Assembly (NCBI GenBank): GCA_964655005.1 | Contig: CAZZKE010000035.1 | Location: 1 to 30,552, forward strand | DNA: 30,552 nt | Reading direction: 5' to 3' | Origin: CAZZKE01 sp964655005 | Lineage (GTDB): Bacteria > Pseudomonadota > Alphaproteobacteria > Rhodospirillales > JABHCV01 | Shown here: in pieces, positions 1 to 6,714 of the stretch | Position numbering within the stretch: the stretch's first letter is position 1 | How the letters are laid out: every line of letters begins with the position of its first letter | Position numbers and translations under genes: made by a program | The notes under the pieces: model-generated | What the model saw: the letters and a program-made list of their open reading frames with translations, nothing else | The model's database searches: none | What the model was told of the DNA's origin: nothing

Positions 1-10
1 CCATAGAGAT

Positions 11-104
11 CGTCACAGCAGTCCTTCGGGTAGAAGAAGAAGCCGCCGGCGATGCCATCGCATCGTCAAGGCTTCTTAACGCCCTCCGAAGGACTGCTGT
101 GACG
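11..104. repeat. Long hairpin, 19-bp perfect arms
   Basis: Positions 11-29 and 86-104 are perfect 19-bp inverted repeats around a 56-nt interior. The interior can itself fold: 39-44 pairs with 70-75, and 51-55 pairs with 60-64 around a 4-nt loop. This makes one extended cruciform or RNA stem of about 94 nt. No T-tract follows on either strand, so it is not a standard intrinsic terminator. It lies downstream of rpoZ, 10 bp from a second hairpin of almost the same size. I do not recognise the family. Confidence 0.75.
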
Positions 105-114
105 ACCGGAACGG

Positions 115-210
115 CGGCTTCACAAGCCTTTTGGACGTTGTCGCCCACGGCCTTGCGGTACCCGAGCACCGCCGCGCCGTCGGCTCCTAGCCAAAAGACT
201 TGTGAAGCCG
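115..210. repeat. Long hairpin, 20-bp arms with one mismatch
   Basis: Positions 115-134 and 191-210 are 20-bp inverted repeats with one mismatch (127 against 198). In minus-strand RNA, the direction of rpoZ transcription, that mismatch becomes a G-U pair, so the fold is kept. The interior is also self-complementary: 147-151 pairs with 176-180, and 155-159 with 168-172. Its arms resemble those of the hairpin at 11-104. Read on the minus strand both contain TCACA, then GTC-Y-TT-Y-GG, and differ mainly by transitions and a 2-nt indel. The two may belong to one repeat family. The minus strand is also open for about 70 codons here, but with no start codon or recognisable protein. Confidence 0.72.
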
Positions 211-242
211 TCTCTATTAGTCATTATTTCCGCAACTTGGTA

Positions 243-620
243 TTAGGCCTCGTCCCCGGTTGATTCGGAAATGTCGACGTCCTGATATATGTTCGACTGG
301 AGCAGATTGCCTCCGCCTTCGCCAGCCTGTTCATCGTCGGACTGGCCGGGAACGGCAAGCACGTCGAATTCTTCTTCTTCCTGGTCATTCATTTCGACAT
401 GGCGCTGCAAGCCCTTGATCAGGCCTTCTTCAAGGTCGCTAAGATCGACGGTTTCCTCGGCGATTTCCCGAAGCGCGACGACGGGATTTTTGTCGTTGTC
501 TTTTTCCACCGTCATCGGCGCGCCGGCGCTGATATTGCGCGCCCGCTGGGCCGACAGCATGACCAGCTTGAAACGGTTGGGAATCTTGAGAACGCAGTCT
601 TCGACTGTTACACGAGCCAT
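243..620 (-). CDS. rpoZ: RNA polymerase omega subunit
   Basis: This encodes a 125-residue omega subunit, which helps the beta-prime subunit fold and assemble into RNA polymerase and, in many bacteria, forms part of a ppGpp site. The start is ATG at 620, with GGAGA about 10 nt upstream; the longer frame reaching 779 has no omega similarity before this Met. The N-terminal 60 residues carry the omega signature (MARVTVEDC, then NRFKLVMLSAQRARNI and ALREIAEETV). A long acidic, Gly/Gln-rich tail follows from about residue 75, as is common in alphaproteobacteria. In many of them relA/spoT follows rpoZ; here the next 240 nt hold only hairpins, and whatever lies beyond is outside the window. Confidence 0.95.
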   Translation of the reverse strand: MARVTVEDCVLKIPNRFKLVMLSAQRARNISAGAPMTVEKDNDKNPVVALREIAEETVDLSDLEEGLIKGLQRHVEMNDQEEEEFDVLAVPGQSDDEQAGEGGGNLLQSNIYQDVDISESTGDEA

Positions 621-937
621 TAATAAATTTCTCCGCAGGGATATCGGGACAGGAAGATCGATTATATATTGCCGGAACCGCCAGAAAGCAAGGAAATACG
701 GGGAACACAACTGACCACCGGGAATACAACCGGCCCCCGGACAGATTTCATATGATCGTAACATTTGTCGTCTAGACAACCTTTCGATTTTTGAAAAATG
801 GTGTTTTCAGCGGGCCGGGATACCGGGTCGCCACAAGATAAAAATAAAGCTCTTGCCAGGGCAATAGCCGACCTGTTCTAATTTACCGGTAAGTTACTGA
901 AAAGAAACTTTAAATATAGACAAAATAGGGGACCTTG
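621..937. other. Divergent intergenic region rpoZ / dctP
   Basis: This 317-bp stretch lies between the divergent rpoZ and dctP starts and holds no convincing gene. It contains the rpoZ promoter candidate and, just upstream of it, a GGGAAYACAAC direct repeat (701-711 and 720-730). A weak possible dctP promoter is a TTACTG box at 894-899 and a TATAG-like box at 916-920. The dctP Shine-Dalgarno sequence (AGGGG) sits near its end. The half next to dctP is AT-rich. Confidence 0.5.
661..691 (-). promoter_or_regulatory. Candidate sigma-70 promoter of rpoZ
   Basis: On the minus strand a TTGCTT -35 box (686-691) is followed after 17 nt by TATATA, which is extended as TATATAAT (661-668). Transcription would start near 655 and give a leader of about 35 nt before the rpoZ ATG. 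Spacing and boxes are good, but the call is by eye only. Confidence 0.45.
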
Positions 938-1963
938 ATGTCTTTGAAAAAACTGCTTTTATCCACCGTACTCCTGGGTTCGGCATTCTTTGTCGATGCA
1001 TCGGCGCAGGCCGAAGAAATCATTACCTTGAAGATGGCCGATCAATTCCCGGTCTCGCATATCGCCTCGAAATTGAATTCGCAGGCTTTCAAGGCGGCCA
1101 TTGAAAAAGCCAGCAATGGCAAAGTGATAATCAGGCATTTTCCGGCCCAGCAGATAGCCAAGGGTCCGGGGATGCTGGATGCGGTTCGCTCCGGTCTGAC
1201 CGATATAGCCGTTGTCGGGATTGTCTATACCCCGCAGAAAATGCCGTTGACCAGCGTCCTGGAATTGCCGGGTTTGTTCAGTAGCGCGGCCAAAGCGCAA
1301 AAGGCTTTCACGCGCCTGAACGATGAAATTCTTTTTGAGGCGGAATACAAACCGCTTGGCATCCGGCCGCTTTGGATGATGGTCTCCCCACCCTATCAAT
1401 TCGTTATGAAACGAAAAGAACCGATTACCGATTTAAGCCAGATCAAGGGCCTTAAAATGCGTGCCGCCGGCGGCACGGGCGCGATGATTCTGAAAGCCGT
1501 AGGGGCGACGCCGGTCAAGGTCGCACCGGGTGATTTTTATGTTGCATTATCCAGGGGAACCATTGACGGGGCGGCCTATACCCCGCTTGGAATTCCGGGA
1601 TACAAGCTTTACGAAGTAACCAAATCCGTGACCAGAAACGCCAATCTAGGGGCCGTCACCTTCGGCATTTTCATTAATGAAAAGAAATGGCGGAAATTAC
1701 CCGAAGATGTCCAAAAATTGCTGTTGCGGGTTGGGGCCAAAATCGGCGCCGGCGGAGCCGCCCGTCTGGATGGCGCGGTCGCCAAAACCTATGGCAAACT
1801 GACGGCGGCCGGCATGAATGTCTATGACATGCAGGAACCCGCCCTTGGGCAACTGAAAACCGCCCTGCAAACGGTCGAGCAAAATTGGCTTAAACAGTTG
1901 CAGGACCGGGGCGTGGATGGCGCCCCCGTTCTGGCAAAATTCAAGGCCTATTTGAACGAATAA
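938..1963 (+). CDS. dctP: TRAP transporter substrate-binding protein, DctP family
   Basis: This is a 341-residue periplasmic binding protein for a tripartite ATP-independent periplasmic transporter. It captures a solute, usually an organic acid, and hands it to the DctQM membrane pair. A Sec signal peptide is clear: KK, a hydrophobic stretch, then cleavage after ASAQA near residue 26. The family pattern runs MADQFP near the mature N-terminus, then GLKMRAAGG with the Arg expected to bind a carboxylate, then GTIDGAAYTP and a late FGIFIN motif. The start is the ATG at 938, seven nt after AGGGG; a TTG just before it is less likely. It leads the dctPQM operon. The substrate cannot be told from sequence. 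Confidence 0.92.
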   Translation: MSLKKLLLSTVLLGSAFFVDASAQAEEIITLKMADQFPVSHIASKLNSQAFKAAIEKASNGKVIIRHFPAQQIAKGPGMLDAVRSGLTDIAVVGIVYTPQKMPLTSVLELPGLFSSAAKAQKAFTRLNDEILFEAEYKPLGIRPLWMMVSPPYQFVMKRKEPITDLSQIKGLKMRAAGGTGAMILKAVGATPVKVAPGDFYVALSRGTIDGAAYTPLGIPGYKLYEVTKSVTRNANLGAVTFGIFINEKKWRKLPEDVQKLLLRVGAKIGAGGAARLDGAVAKTYGKLTAAGMNVYDMQEPALGQLKTALQTVEQNWLKQLQDRGVDGAPVLAKFKAYLNE

Positions 1964-1969
1964 CGGTAT

Positions 1970-2000
1970 GGGAGAGAAAATGGCTGGCATTTTCTCTCCC
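1970..2000 (+). promoter_or_regulatory. Perfect intercistronic hairpin after dctP
   Basis: A perfect 13-bp stem (1970-1982 with 1988-2000) closes a 5-nt loop, 6 nt after the dctP stop and 11 nt before dctQ. No T-tract follows, so it is more likely an mRNA 3'-end protector or partial attenuator than a full terminator. It would let the binding protein be made in excess over the two membrane subunits, which is an inference. Confidence 0.7.
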
Positions 2001-2011
2001 GCCGAATTCCA

Positions 2012-2512
2012 ATGAAGGCGATCATCAGGTTTTTCAAATGGGTTGAAAGCATGGCCATGGCCATGGCCGTTGCCAGCCTTTTCCTGATGATGGCAGGAAT
2101 CAGTATCGATGCGGCGGGCCGTTACTTCCTTGGTCTTCCCCTTGAAGGCGCCTTCGAGTTCACCGAACTTTATTTCATGATTATCGTGGTCTTTATGGCT
2201 CTGCCCGATAGTTATAGTTCCGGCACCCAGATACAACTCGATATCGCCAATAAATATCTTGATATCCTGCCGGGTCGTTTGCTGGAAAGAGCGGGGCTTT
2301 TGATCGCCGCTTCAGTCCTGGGCCTGATGAGCTGGTATTCCATAGATACCGCCATTGAAAAATTTGCAGACTCCGAAACCGCATTCGGCTCCATTCAATT
2401 CCGTTTGGACTGGAGCTATGTCTGGGTGCCCATAGGGACCAGTTTACTGACGCTACGGCTGTTGTTACGGGTGTTGTTTCTGGAACCCGTCGATGGGTCG
2501 CAAGATGGTTGA
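2012..2512 (+). CDS. dctQ: TRAP transporter small permease, DctQ family
   Basis: This is a 166-residue integral membrane protein with four predicted helices (about residues 14-36, 48-66, 90-110 and 133-152), the usual layout of the small TRAP subunit. It binds DctM and DctP in the inner membrane. The basic amphipathic N-terminus (KAIIRFFKWVE) and the phrase EFTELYFMIIVVFMALP are typical. It follows the hairpin that ends the dctP message and overlaps dctM by 20 nt, implying translational coupling. No strong Shine-Dalgarno sequence is seen at this ATG, so a Met a few codons further in is possible. Confidence 0.88.
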   Translation: MKAIIRFFKWVESMAMAMAVASLFLMMAGISIDAAGRYFLGLPLEGAFEFTELYFMIIVVFMALPDSYSSGTQIQLDIANKYLDILPGRLLERAGLLIAASVLGLMSWYSIDTAIEKFADSETAFGSIQFRLDWSYVWVPIGTSLLTLRLLLRVLFLEPVDGSQDG

Positions 2513-3800
2513 GGCCGTCGCCTTGATCGGCGGGCTGATGTTCCTGCTGTTGATGCTGCGCGTACCGGTCGCCTTCGCCGTGCTGGCTGCCGGGGCAGTC
2601 GGATTATGGTACGTAAACGATCTGGATTCTTTGGGATCGGTGCTGGCACACGGTCCTTATGAAAATGCCAAGAGCTTTACCCTGACAACGGTCCCCATGT
2701 TCGTTTTAATGGCGGAATTTTTGTCGATTGGCCGGTTCACTCAGGATATCTTTGTCGCGGCCAACCGTTTCCTGGGTGGATACAGGGGCGGTGTCCTTTA
2801 CGCAGTCCTCGCCGGAGGGGTTATCCTGGGGGCCATTTCCGGGTCCAGCACGGCGGCGGCGGGATCGTTGGCGCGCGCGGCTTTCCCCGAATTGAAACGG
2901 CTGGGGTATCCTGACTGGTTGTCCGGGGCGACCGTTTCGGTAACCGGGACCCTGGCCATATTAATTCCGCCAAGCCTTGGCTTAATTCTTTTTGGCGTAT
3001 TCACGGAAACATCTGTCGCCAGATTGTTGGTCGCCGGCATTCTGCCGGGCCTGGTCACTGCGGCTGGATATCTGGTGACGCTGTGGTGGCTTTGCCGACA
3101 CCATGAGGTAGCCCCCCATCAACCGGCGGCGAAGGAGCAAATTACCCGCCTGCAAAGCCTGAGAGTCGCGGGGCCGGTCCTGTTGCTAATTATCGGGGTA
3201 ATGGGCGCACTTTACAGCGGGGCGATTACGGTAACCGAGGCCGGGGCCGCGGGGGCCGCCTTTTCGCTGTTTCTTTGCGTTGCATATCGCCGGGTACACG
3301 TGAAAAACATCATCGAAGCCCTGATCAGTGCGACCCGCAACAGCGCGATGATCCTGTCGATTATCATATTCTCATCTGTTTTCGCCACCTTCCTGATTTT
3401 AAGCGGCGTCACCCAGGACCTGCTGGCGGCCATAGCCAGCCAGGGATTCAATCGCTGGCTGGTGCTGGCCATGATTTTAGCCGTAATATTGCTGTTGGGG
3501 TTCTTTCTCGATCAATTGGCTATTTTGCTGATTACCTTACCTTTTACATTTCCCCTGTTGACGGGGCTTGGATATGAACCGATCTGGCTTGGTATAATAT
3601 TTGCCAAAACGGCGGAAATCGGCATGGTGACGCCGCCCTTCGGCCTCAACGTTTTTGTCGTAAGCGGGGTAACGAAGACGGATCCAAGCACAATTTTCAA
3701 AGGTATCTGGCCGTTTGTTATCAGTGATATGATGGTGCTGGGATTGCTTATCGTCACTCCCGCCATAGCCACATGGCTACCGGGTGTTCTGTTCCCCTGA
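2493..3800 (+). CDS. dctM: TRAP transporter large permease, DctM family
   Basis: This is a 435-residue polytopic inner-membrane protein with about 12 hydrophobic segments. It is the subunit that couples solute uptake to a sodium or proton gradient. Family marks include LRVPVAFAVLAAGAVGLW near the start, GGVILGAISGSSTAAAGSL near residue 110, TLAILIPPSLGLILFG near residue 155, and AEIGMVTPPFGLNVFVV near the C-terminus. The start at 2493 has GGA about 8 nt upstream and overlaps dctQ; a second Met at 2505 is also possible. The 3' end overlaps the convergent metallophosphoesterase gene by 24 nt, stop into stop, with no terminator between. Confidence 0.93.
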   Translation: MGRKMVEAVALIGGLMFLLLMLRVPVAFAVLAAGAVGLWYVNDLDSLGSVLAHGPYENAKSFTLTTVPMFVLMAEFLSIGRFTQDIFVAANRFLGGYRGGVLYAVLAGGVILGAISGSSTAAAGSLARAAFPELKRLGYPDWLSGATVSVTGTLAILIPPSLGLILFGVFTETSVARLLVAGILPGLVTAAGYLVTLWWLCRHHEVAPHQPAAKEQITRLQSLRVAGPVLLLIIGVMGALYSGAITVTEAGAAGAAFSLFLCVAYRRVHVKNIIEALISATRNSAMILSIIIFSSVFATFLILSGVTQDLLAAIASQGFNRWLVLAMILAVILLLGFFLDQLAILLITLPFTFPLLTGLGYEPIWLGIIFAKTAEIGMVTPPFGLNVFVVSGVTKTDPSTIFKGIWPFVISDMMVLGLLIVTPAIATWLPGVLFP

Positions 3801-4670
3801 CCCGCGCATTTCATCGTTGATGTTCTTGGGCAATTTCCCATGTTCCTGCATATAGGCATGCAGCCCGGCCAGGACATCGTCGGCGATCACCTCCCATTGC
3901 CGACCGAAATCACCTATGGGGATCAGGTGATTTACAAAATCATCGTCGCGCCAGATTGCCAGACGGATGGCCGGCGGCTCGAAAACGAAATTGGCCCGCA
4001 TATCCAGATCGAACTTCACCTGATAGGCCGTGGAGGGACAAACCGATGCGATGCCGCCGGCCCAACGACGTTCAATAGCCCGATGAACGTGGCCGCAAAG
4101 CGCCAGGCGAACATCGCCGTGGGCCAGCGCGGCTTCAAGAATCCCCTCGGCCCAGCCACTCCCGGTTCCGTCAAGCCACCGTATTCCAGTGTTAAAGGGT
4201 GGCTGATGCATGGCCAATACGACGGGTTTGCCCTTGGCCGCAGCTAACTGTTTCCTTAACAAGGCCAGGCGTTTTTCGCAAAAAGCCGCCGTATGCATGC
4301 CCTCATCCAGGGTATCGAGCGCGATCAGATGCGCCGGGCCTAAATCAATCGCAAACTGAATGAATTCATCGGGCCATAAATGGCCGAATTTCCCGCCCAG
4401 GACATTTCGAAAAGGTATCCGGGAATCGTGGTTGCCAACCATTGGAAAACAGGGGATTTCCAAGGATTCGATCCGTTCCAGGAAAAATTGGTACTCTGCG
4501 GCCAGGCCGTGGTGGGCGATGTCGCCGGAAATCACCACCGCATCCGGACGTGGTTCGAGCGCATTCAGGGTATCAATTGCCTTCGCCAGTGCCGCCGCGC
4601 TGTCGAATCGGTCATAGGCGGCTCGCCCTTTCGCCAGGAGATGAAGGTCGGTAATTTGCGCCAGAATCAT
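3777..4670 (-). CDS. Calcineurin-like metallophosphoesterase (CpdA/GpdQ-type)
   Basis: This is a 297-residue cytosolic dimetal phosphoesterase of the class III cyclic-nucleotide phosphodiesterase group. The metal-ligand motifs are present: D8-x-H10 (ITDLH), GD (D50), GNHD (N80, H81), H155 in AMHQPP, and GHVH (H194, H196). The GD motif reads GDIAHHG, with His where many relatives carry Asp after the metal-binding residue. Relatives hydrolyse cAMP, glycerophosphodiesters or other phosphodiesters, and sequence alone does not choose between them. No clear Shine-Dalgarno sequence precedes the ATG at 4670. It lies 85 bp downstream of folK on the same strand, so the two may be cotranscribed without sharing a pathway. 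Confidence 0.85.
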   Translation of the reverse strand: MILAQITDLHLLAKGRAAYDRFDSAAALAKAIDTLNALEPRPDAVVISGDIAHHGLAAEYQFFLERIESLEIPCFPMVGNHDSRIPFRNVLGGKFGHLWPDEFIQFAIDLGPAHLIALDTLDEGMHTAAFCEKRLALLRKQLAAAKGKPVVLAMHQPPFNTGIRWLDGTGSGWAEGILEAALAHGDVRLALCGHVHRAIERRWAGGIASVCPSTAYQVKFDLDMRANFVFEPPAIRLAIWRDDDFVNHLIPIGDFGRQWEVIADDVLAGLHAYMQEHGKLPKNINDEMRGSGEQNTR

Positions 4671-4755
4671 TATCTGTAAACCCTGTTGTCGGCGGCAGGC
4701 CGAAATTACGGCATTTTGCCACGGGATGCCACCGTGCTCCGGTCCACCGGACCGT

Positions 4756-5262
4756 TCATTCCGCTATCCGACGCGCCGAGTCGGGGGTTTCCAAGTCGGT
4801 AATAAGTTGCCCTACCGACCGGCCGGTCTGCGGGTGCCGCCACTGCGGCGCGACATCGGCCAGGGGGCGCAGGACGAAGGCTCTTTGGTGCAGACGCGGA
4901 TGCGGCAAAATCAGCGCCTGTTCGCCGCCATTGTCGTCAATAATCAAATCGTTATAGGCAATCAGGTCCAGATCCAGCGTCCGGGCCGCATTTCGCAGCC
5001 CCCTCACCCGCCCGAACCCGGCCTCTATGGCAAGCAGATTAACCAGCACATCGGTGGCATTCATGGCCGTCGCAACGGCGACGACGCCATTGACATACCA
5101 AGGCTGGTCGGATGCCGGTACGGGCGCGCTTTCATACCATCCCGACGTTCCGGTAATGGCCATGCCGGCCCTTTCCAGTTCCGGCAATACCGCCTTGCAG
5201 GTCGATAACGACGAACCATGTACCGGATTCGGCAGATTGGCCCCGATGGCGATAAGGATCAA
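4756..5262 (-). CDS. folK: 6-Hydroxymethyl-7,8-dihydropterin pyrophosphokinase (HPPK)
   Basis: This is a 168-residue cytosolic HPPK. It transfers pyrophosphate from ATP to 6-hydroxymethyl-dihydropterin, the step before dihydropteroate synthase in folate synthesis. The key marks are GANLPNP at the N-terminus, SAPVPASDQPWYVNGV, the ARTLDLDLI motif that binds ATP and Mg, and LPHPRLHQRAFVL. The first motif differs from the GSNLGDR of enterobacteria but fits the alphaproteobacterial form. The start is TTG at 5262, with GGAG eight nt upstream; no ATG fits. The gene is divergent from the NYN gene across a 137-bp AT-rich spacer. Confidence 0.93.
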   Translation of the reverse strand: MILIAIGANLPNPVHGSSLSTCKAVLPELERAGMAITGTSGWYESAPVPASDQPWYVNGVVAVATAMNATDVLVNLLAIEAGFGRVRGLRNAARTLDLDLIAYNDLIIDDNGGEQALILPHPRLHQRAFVLRPLADVAPQWRHPQTGRSVGQLITDLETPDSARRIAE

Positions 5263-5382
5263 AAGCCGGCTCCGATTACATCTTGCGGGTTAATCGCGGG
5301 AGACATAGATATACAGGACTATAAGGCAACTTCCCAAATATTATTAACTTATAACATACATTTTTTACCATAACACATTGTA

Positions 5383-5399
5383 TATAATGGATTATTATT
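5383..5399 (+). promoter_or_regulatory. Strong -10 box just before the NYN start codon
   Basis: A perfect TATAAT (5383-5388), also readable as TATATAAT, lies only 11 nt before the ATG at 5400, inside an AT-rich stretch from about 5330. Transcription would start 2 to 5 nt before the start codon, giving an almost leaderless message. That fits the lack of a Shine-Dalgarno sequence. No good -35 box stands at 16-18 nt spacing; only T-rich sequence is there. Confidence 0.4.
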
Positions 5400-5993
5400 A
5401 TGGATTTTCATTCGAATGAACGGGTCGGCCTGTTTATCGACGGGGCTAACCTGTACGCTTCGGCGAGGGCCCTGGGTTTCGATATAGATTACAAGCAACT
5501 GCTCAGGCTGTTTCGCTCGCAGGCCTGGGTGATCCGGGTGATGTATTATACCGCACTGCTCGAAGATCAGGAATATTCGCCGATCAGGCCGCTGGTCGAC
5601 TGGCTCGACTACAACGGCTACACGCTGGTCACCAAGCCGGCCAAGGAATTTACCGATTCCGCCGGTCGGCGCAAGATCAAGGGCAACATGGATATCGAAC
5701 TGGCGGTCGATATGCTGGAAATAGGAGAACACCTGGATCACCTTGTACTGTTTTCCGGCGATGGCGATTTCCGCCGATTGATCGAAGCCGTACAACGGCG
5801 GGGCAAGAGGGTAACCGTCGTCAGCACGGTCGAATCCCACCCCCCCATGGCCGCCGACGAACTCCGCAGACAGGCCGATATATTCGTTGATTTAAGGTCG
5901 ATCCAGGACAAGATAGGCCGCAAAGCGGGTAGTTCCGGCGGCATCGAAGGCTTTCACCTGCTGGCCGGAGACCAGGACGCGGAAGTACTGTAA
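5400..5993 (+). CDS. NYN-domain (LabA/DUF88) putative RNase
   Basis: This is a 197-residue soluble protein of the LabA/DUF88 group with a PIN-like NYN nuclease fold. The acidic site is visible: VGLFIDGANLY near residue 9, GNMDIELAVDML near residue 102, and LFSGDGDFRRLI near residue 122. These Asp residues would bind Mg or Mn. The tail, from about residue 170, is Gly/Ser-rich. Members are thought to cut RNA, but the substrate is not known here. It is followed by the uracil-DNA glycosylase gene after 3 nt, so the two are cotranscribed. This pairing, near folK, recurs in alphaproteobacteria as far as I recall. Confidence 0.88.
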   Translation: MDFHSNERVGLFIDGANLYASARALGFDIDYKQLLRLFRSQAWVIRVMYYTALLEDQEYSPIRPLVDWLDYNGYTLVTKPAKEFTDSAGRRKIKGNMDIELAVDMLEIGEHLDHLVLFSGDGDFRRLIEAVQRRGKRVTVVSTVESHPPMAADELRRQADIFVDLRSIQDKIGRKAGSSGGIEGFHLLAGDQDAEVL

Positions 5994-5996
5994 ACG

Positions 5997-6632
5997 ATGA
6001 CACAACCGCAAACTCCGCCGCCGGATTGTCCGCTTTGCCCACGGCTGGTCGATTACCGGCAGGCCAACCGCCGCAACTGGCCCGGCTGGTGCAACGCCCC
6101 GGTGCCCTCGTTCGGCGACCTGGACGCGGCGCTGTTGATCGTCGGCCTGGCGCCCGGCCTGAAGGGCGCCAACCAGACCGGACGCCCGTTCACCGGCGAC
6201 GCCGCCGGCGACCTGCTATACCCGACATTGCTGAAGTACGGCCTGGCCACAGGCGAATACCGGGCCAGACCGGATGACGGCGTTGAACTGACCGGCTGCC
6301 GGATCGCCAATGCGGTGCGGTGCGTACCGCCGCAAAACAAGGTAGTCGCGGCGGAAATCAGGGCTTGCCGGCCTTTTCTGGAAGCCGAAATCGCCGCCAT
6401 GAAGCGATTGAAGGTTGTCATCGCATTGGGTGTAGTCGCCCATGGTGCGATTTTGTCGGTCTTCGGCCAGAAAAAATCCACCTGTAAGTTCGCCCACCGC
6501 GCCCGTCATCCGCTGCCTGGCGGCGTTTCGCTGATCGACAGCTATCATTGCTCGCGCTACAACACCAACACCGGTCGATTAACCGGAGAAATGTTCGATG
6601 CCGTCTTCGAACTGTCGCTGAAGCATTTGTGA
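5997..6632 (+). CDS. Uracil-DNA glycosylase, family 5 type (UdgB-like)
   Basis: This is a 211-residue base-excision repair enzyme that removes uracil and possibly other deaminated bases from DNA. Four cysteines fit a 4Fe-4S cluster: C11 and C14 (CPLC), then C109 and C124 (C-x14-C). Motif A is GLAPGLKGANQTGRPFTGD (about 50-68), of family 5 type, with Ala-Pro-Gly where family 4 has a different triad. The second motif reads SYHCSRYNTNTGRLT (about 182-196), with Cys where many members have Pro (HPS). The start at 5997 follows the NYN stop by 3 nt, with GGAAG in the end of that gene as ribosome site. Activity is inferred from motifs only. Confidence 0.88.
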   Translation: MTQPQTPPPDCPLCPRLVDYRQANRRNWPGWCNAPVPSFGDLDAALLIVGLAPGLKGANQTGRPFTGDAAGDLLYPTLLKYGLATGEYRARPDDGVELTGCRIANAVRCVPPQNKVVAAEIRACRPFLEAEIAAMKRLKVVIALGVVAHGAILSVFGQKKSTCKFAHRARHPLPGGVSLIDSYHCSRYNTNTGRLTGEMFDAVFELSLKHL

Positions 6633-6714
6633 CGAGGCATCGGGCTCAATTTGGCCGCACCCGGATCCGCATGGCGGTGGCTGGATTGCGTTAGATTACG
6701 GAACGATTATTCCA

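Noticed and set aside
1..211. Open frame of about 70 codons on the minus strand through the twin hairpins
   Set aside because: No start codon with a ribosome site, no recognisable protein, and the frame is explained by high GC and long inverted repeats.
1..242. tmRNA, 6S RNA, retron msd or integron attC in the hairpin region
   Set aside because: No tag frame or tRNA-like end, no 6S central bubble, no reverse transcriptase in view, and no matching attC R boxes.
621..779. N-terminal extension of rpoZ to 779
   Set aside because: The added residues have no omega similarity, and the predicted rpoZ promoter and ribosome site lie inside the extension.
5840..5846. Run of seven C in the NYN gene as a phase-variation tract
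   Set aside because: Runs of this length are expected by chance at this GC content, and the frame is intact.
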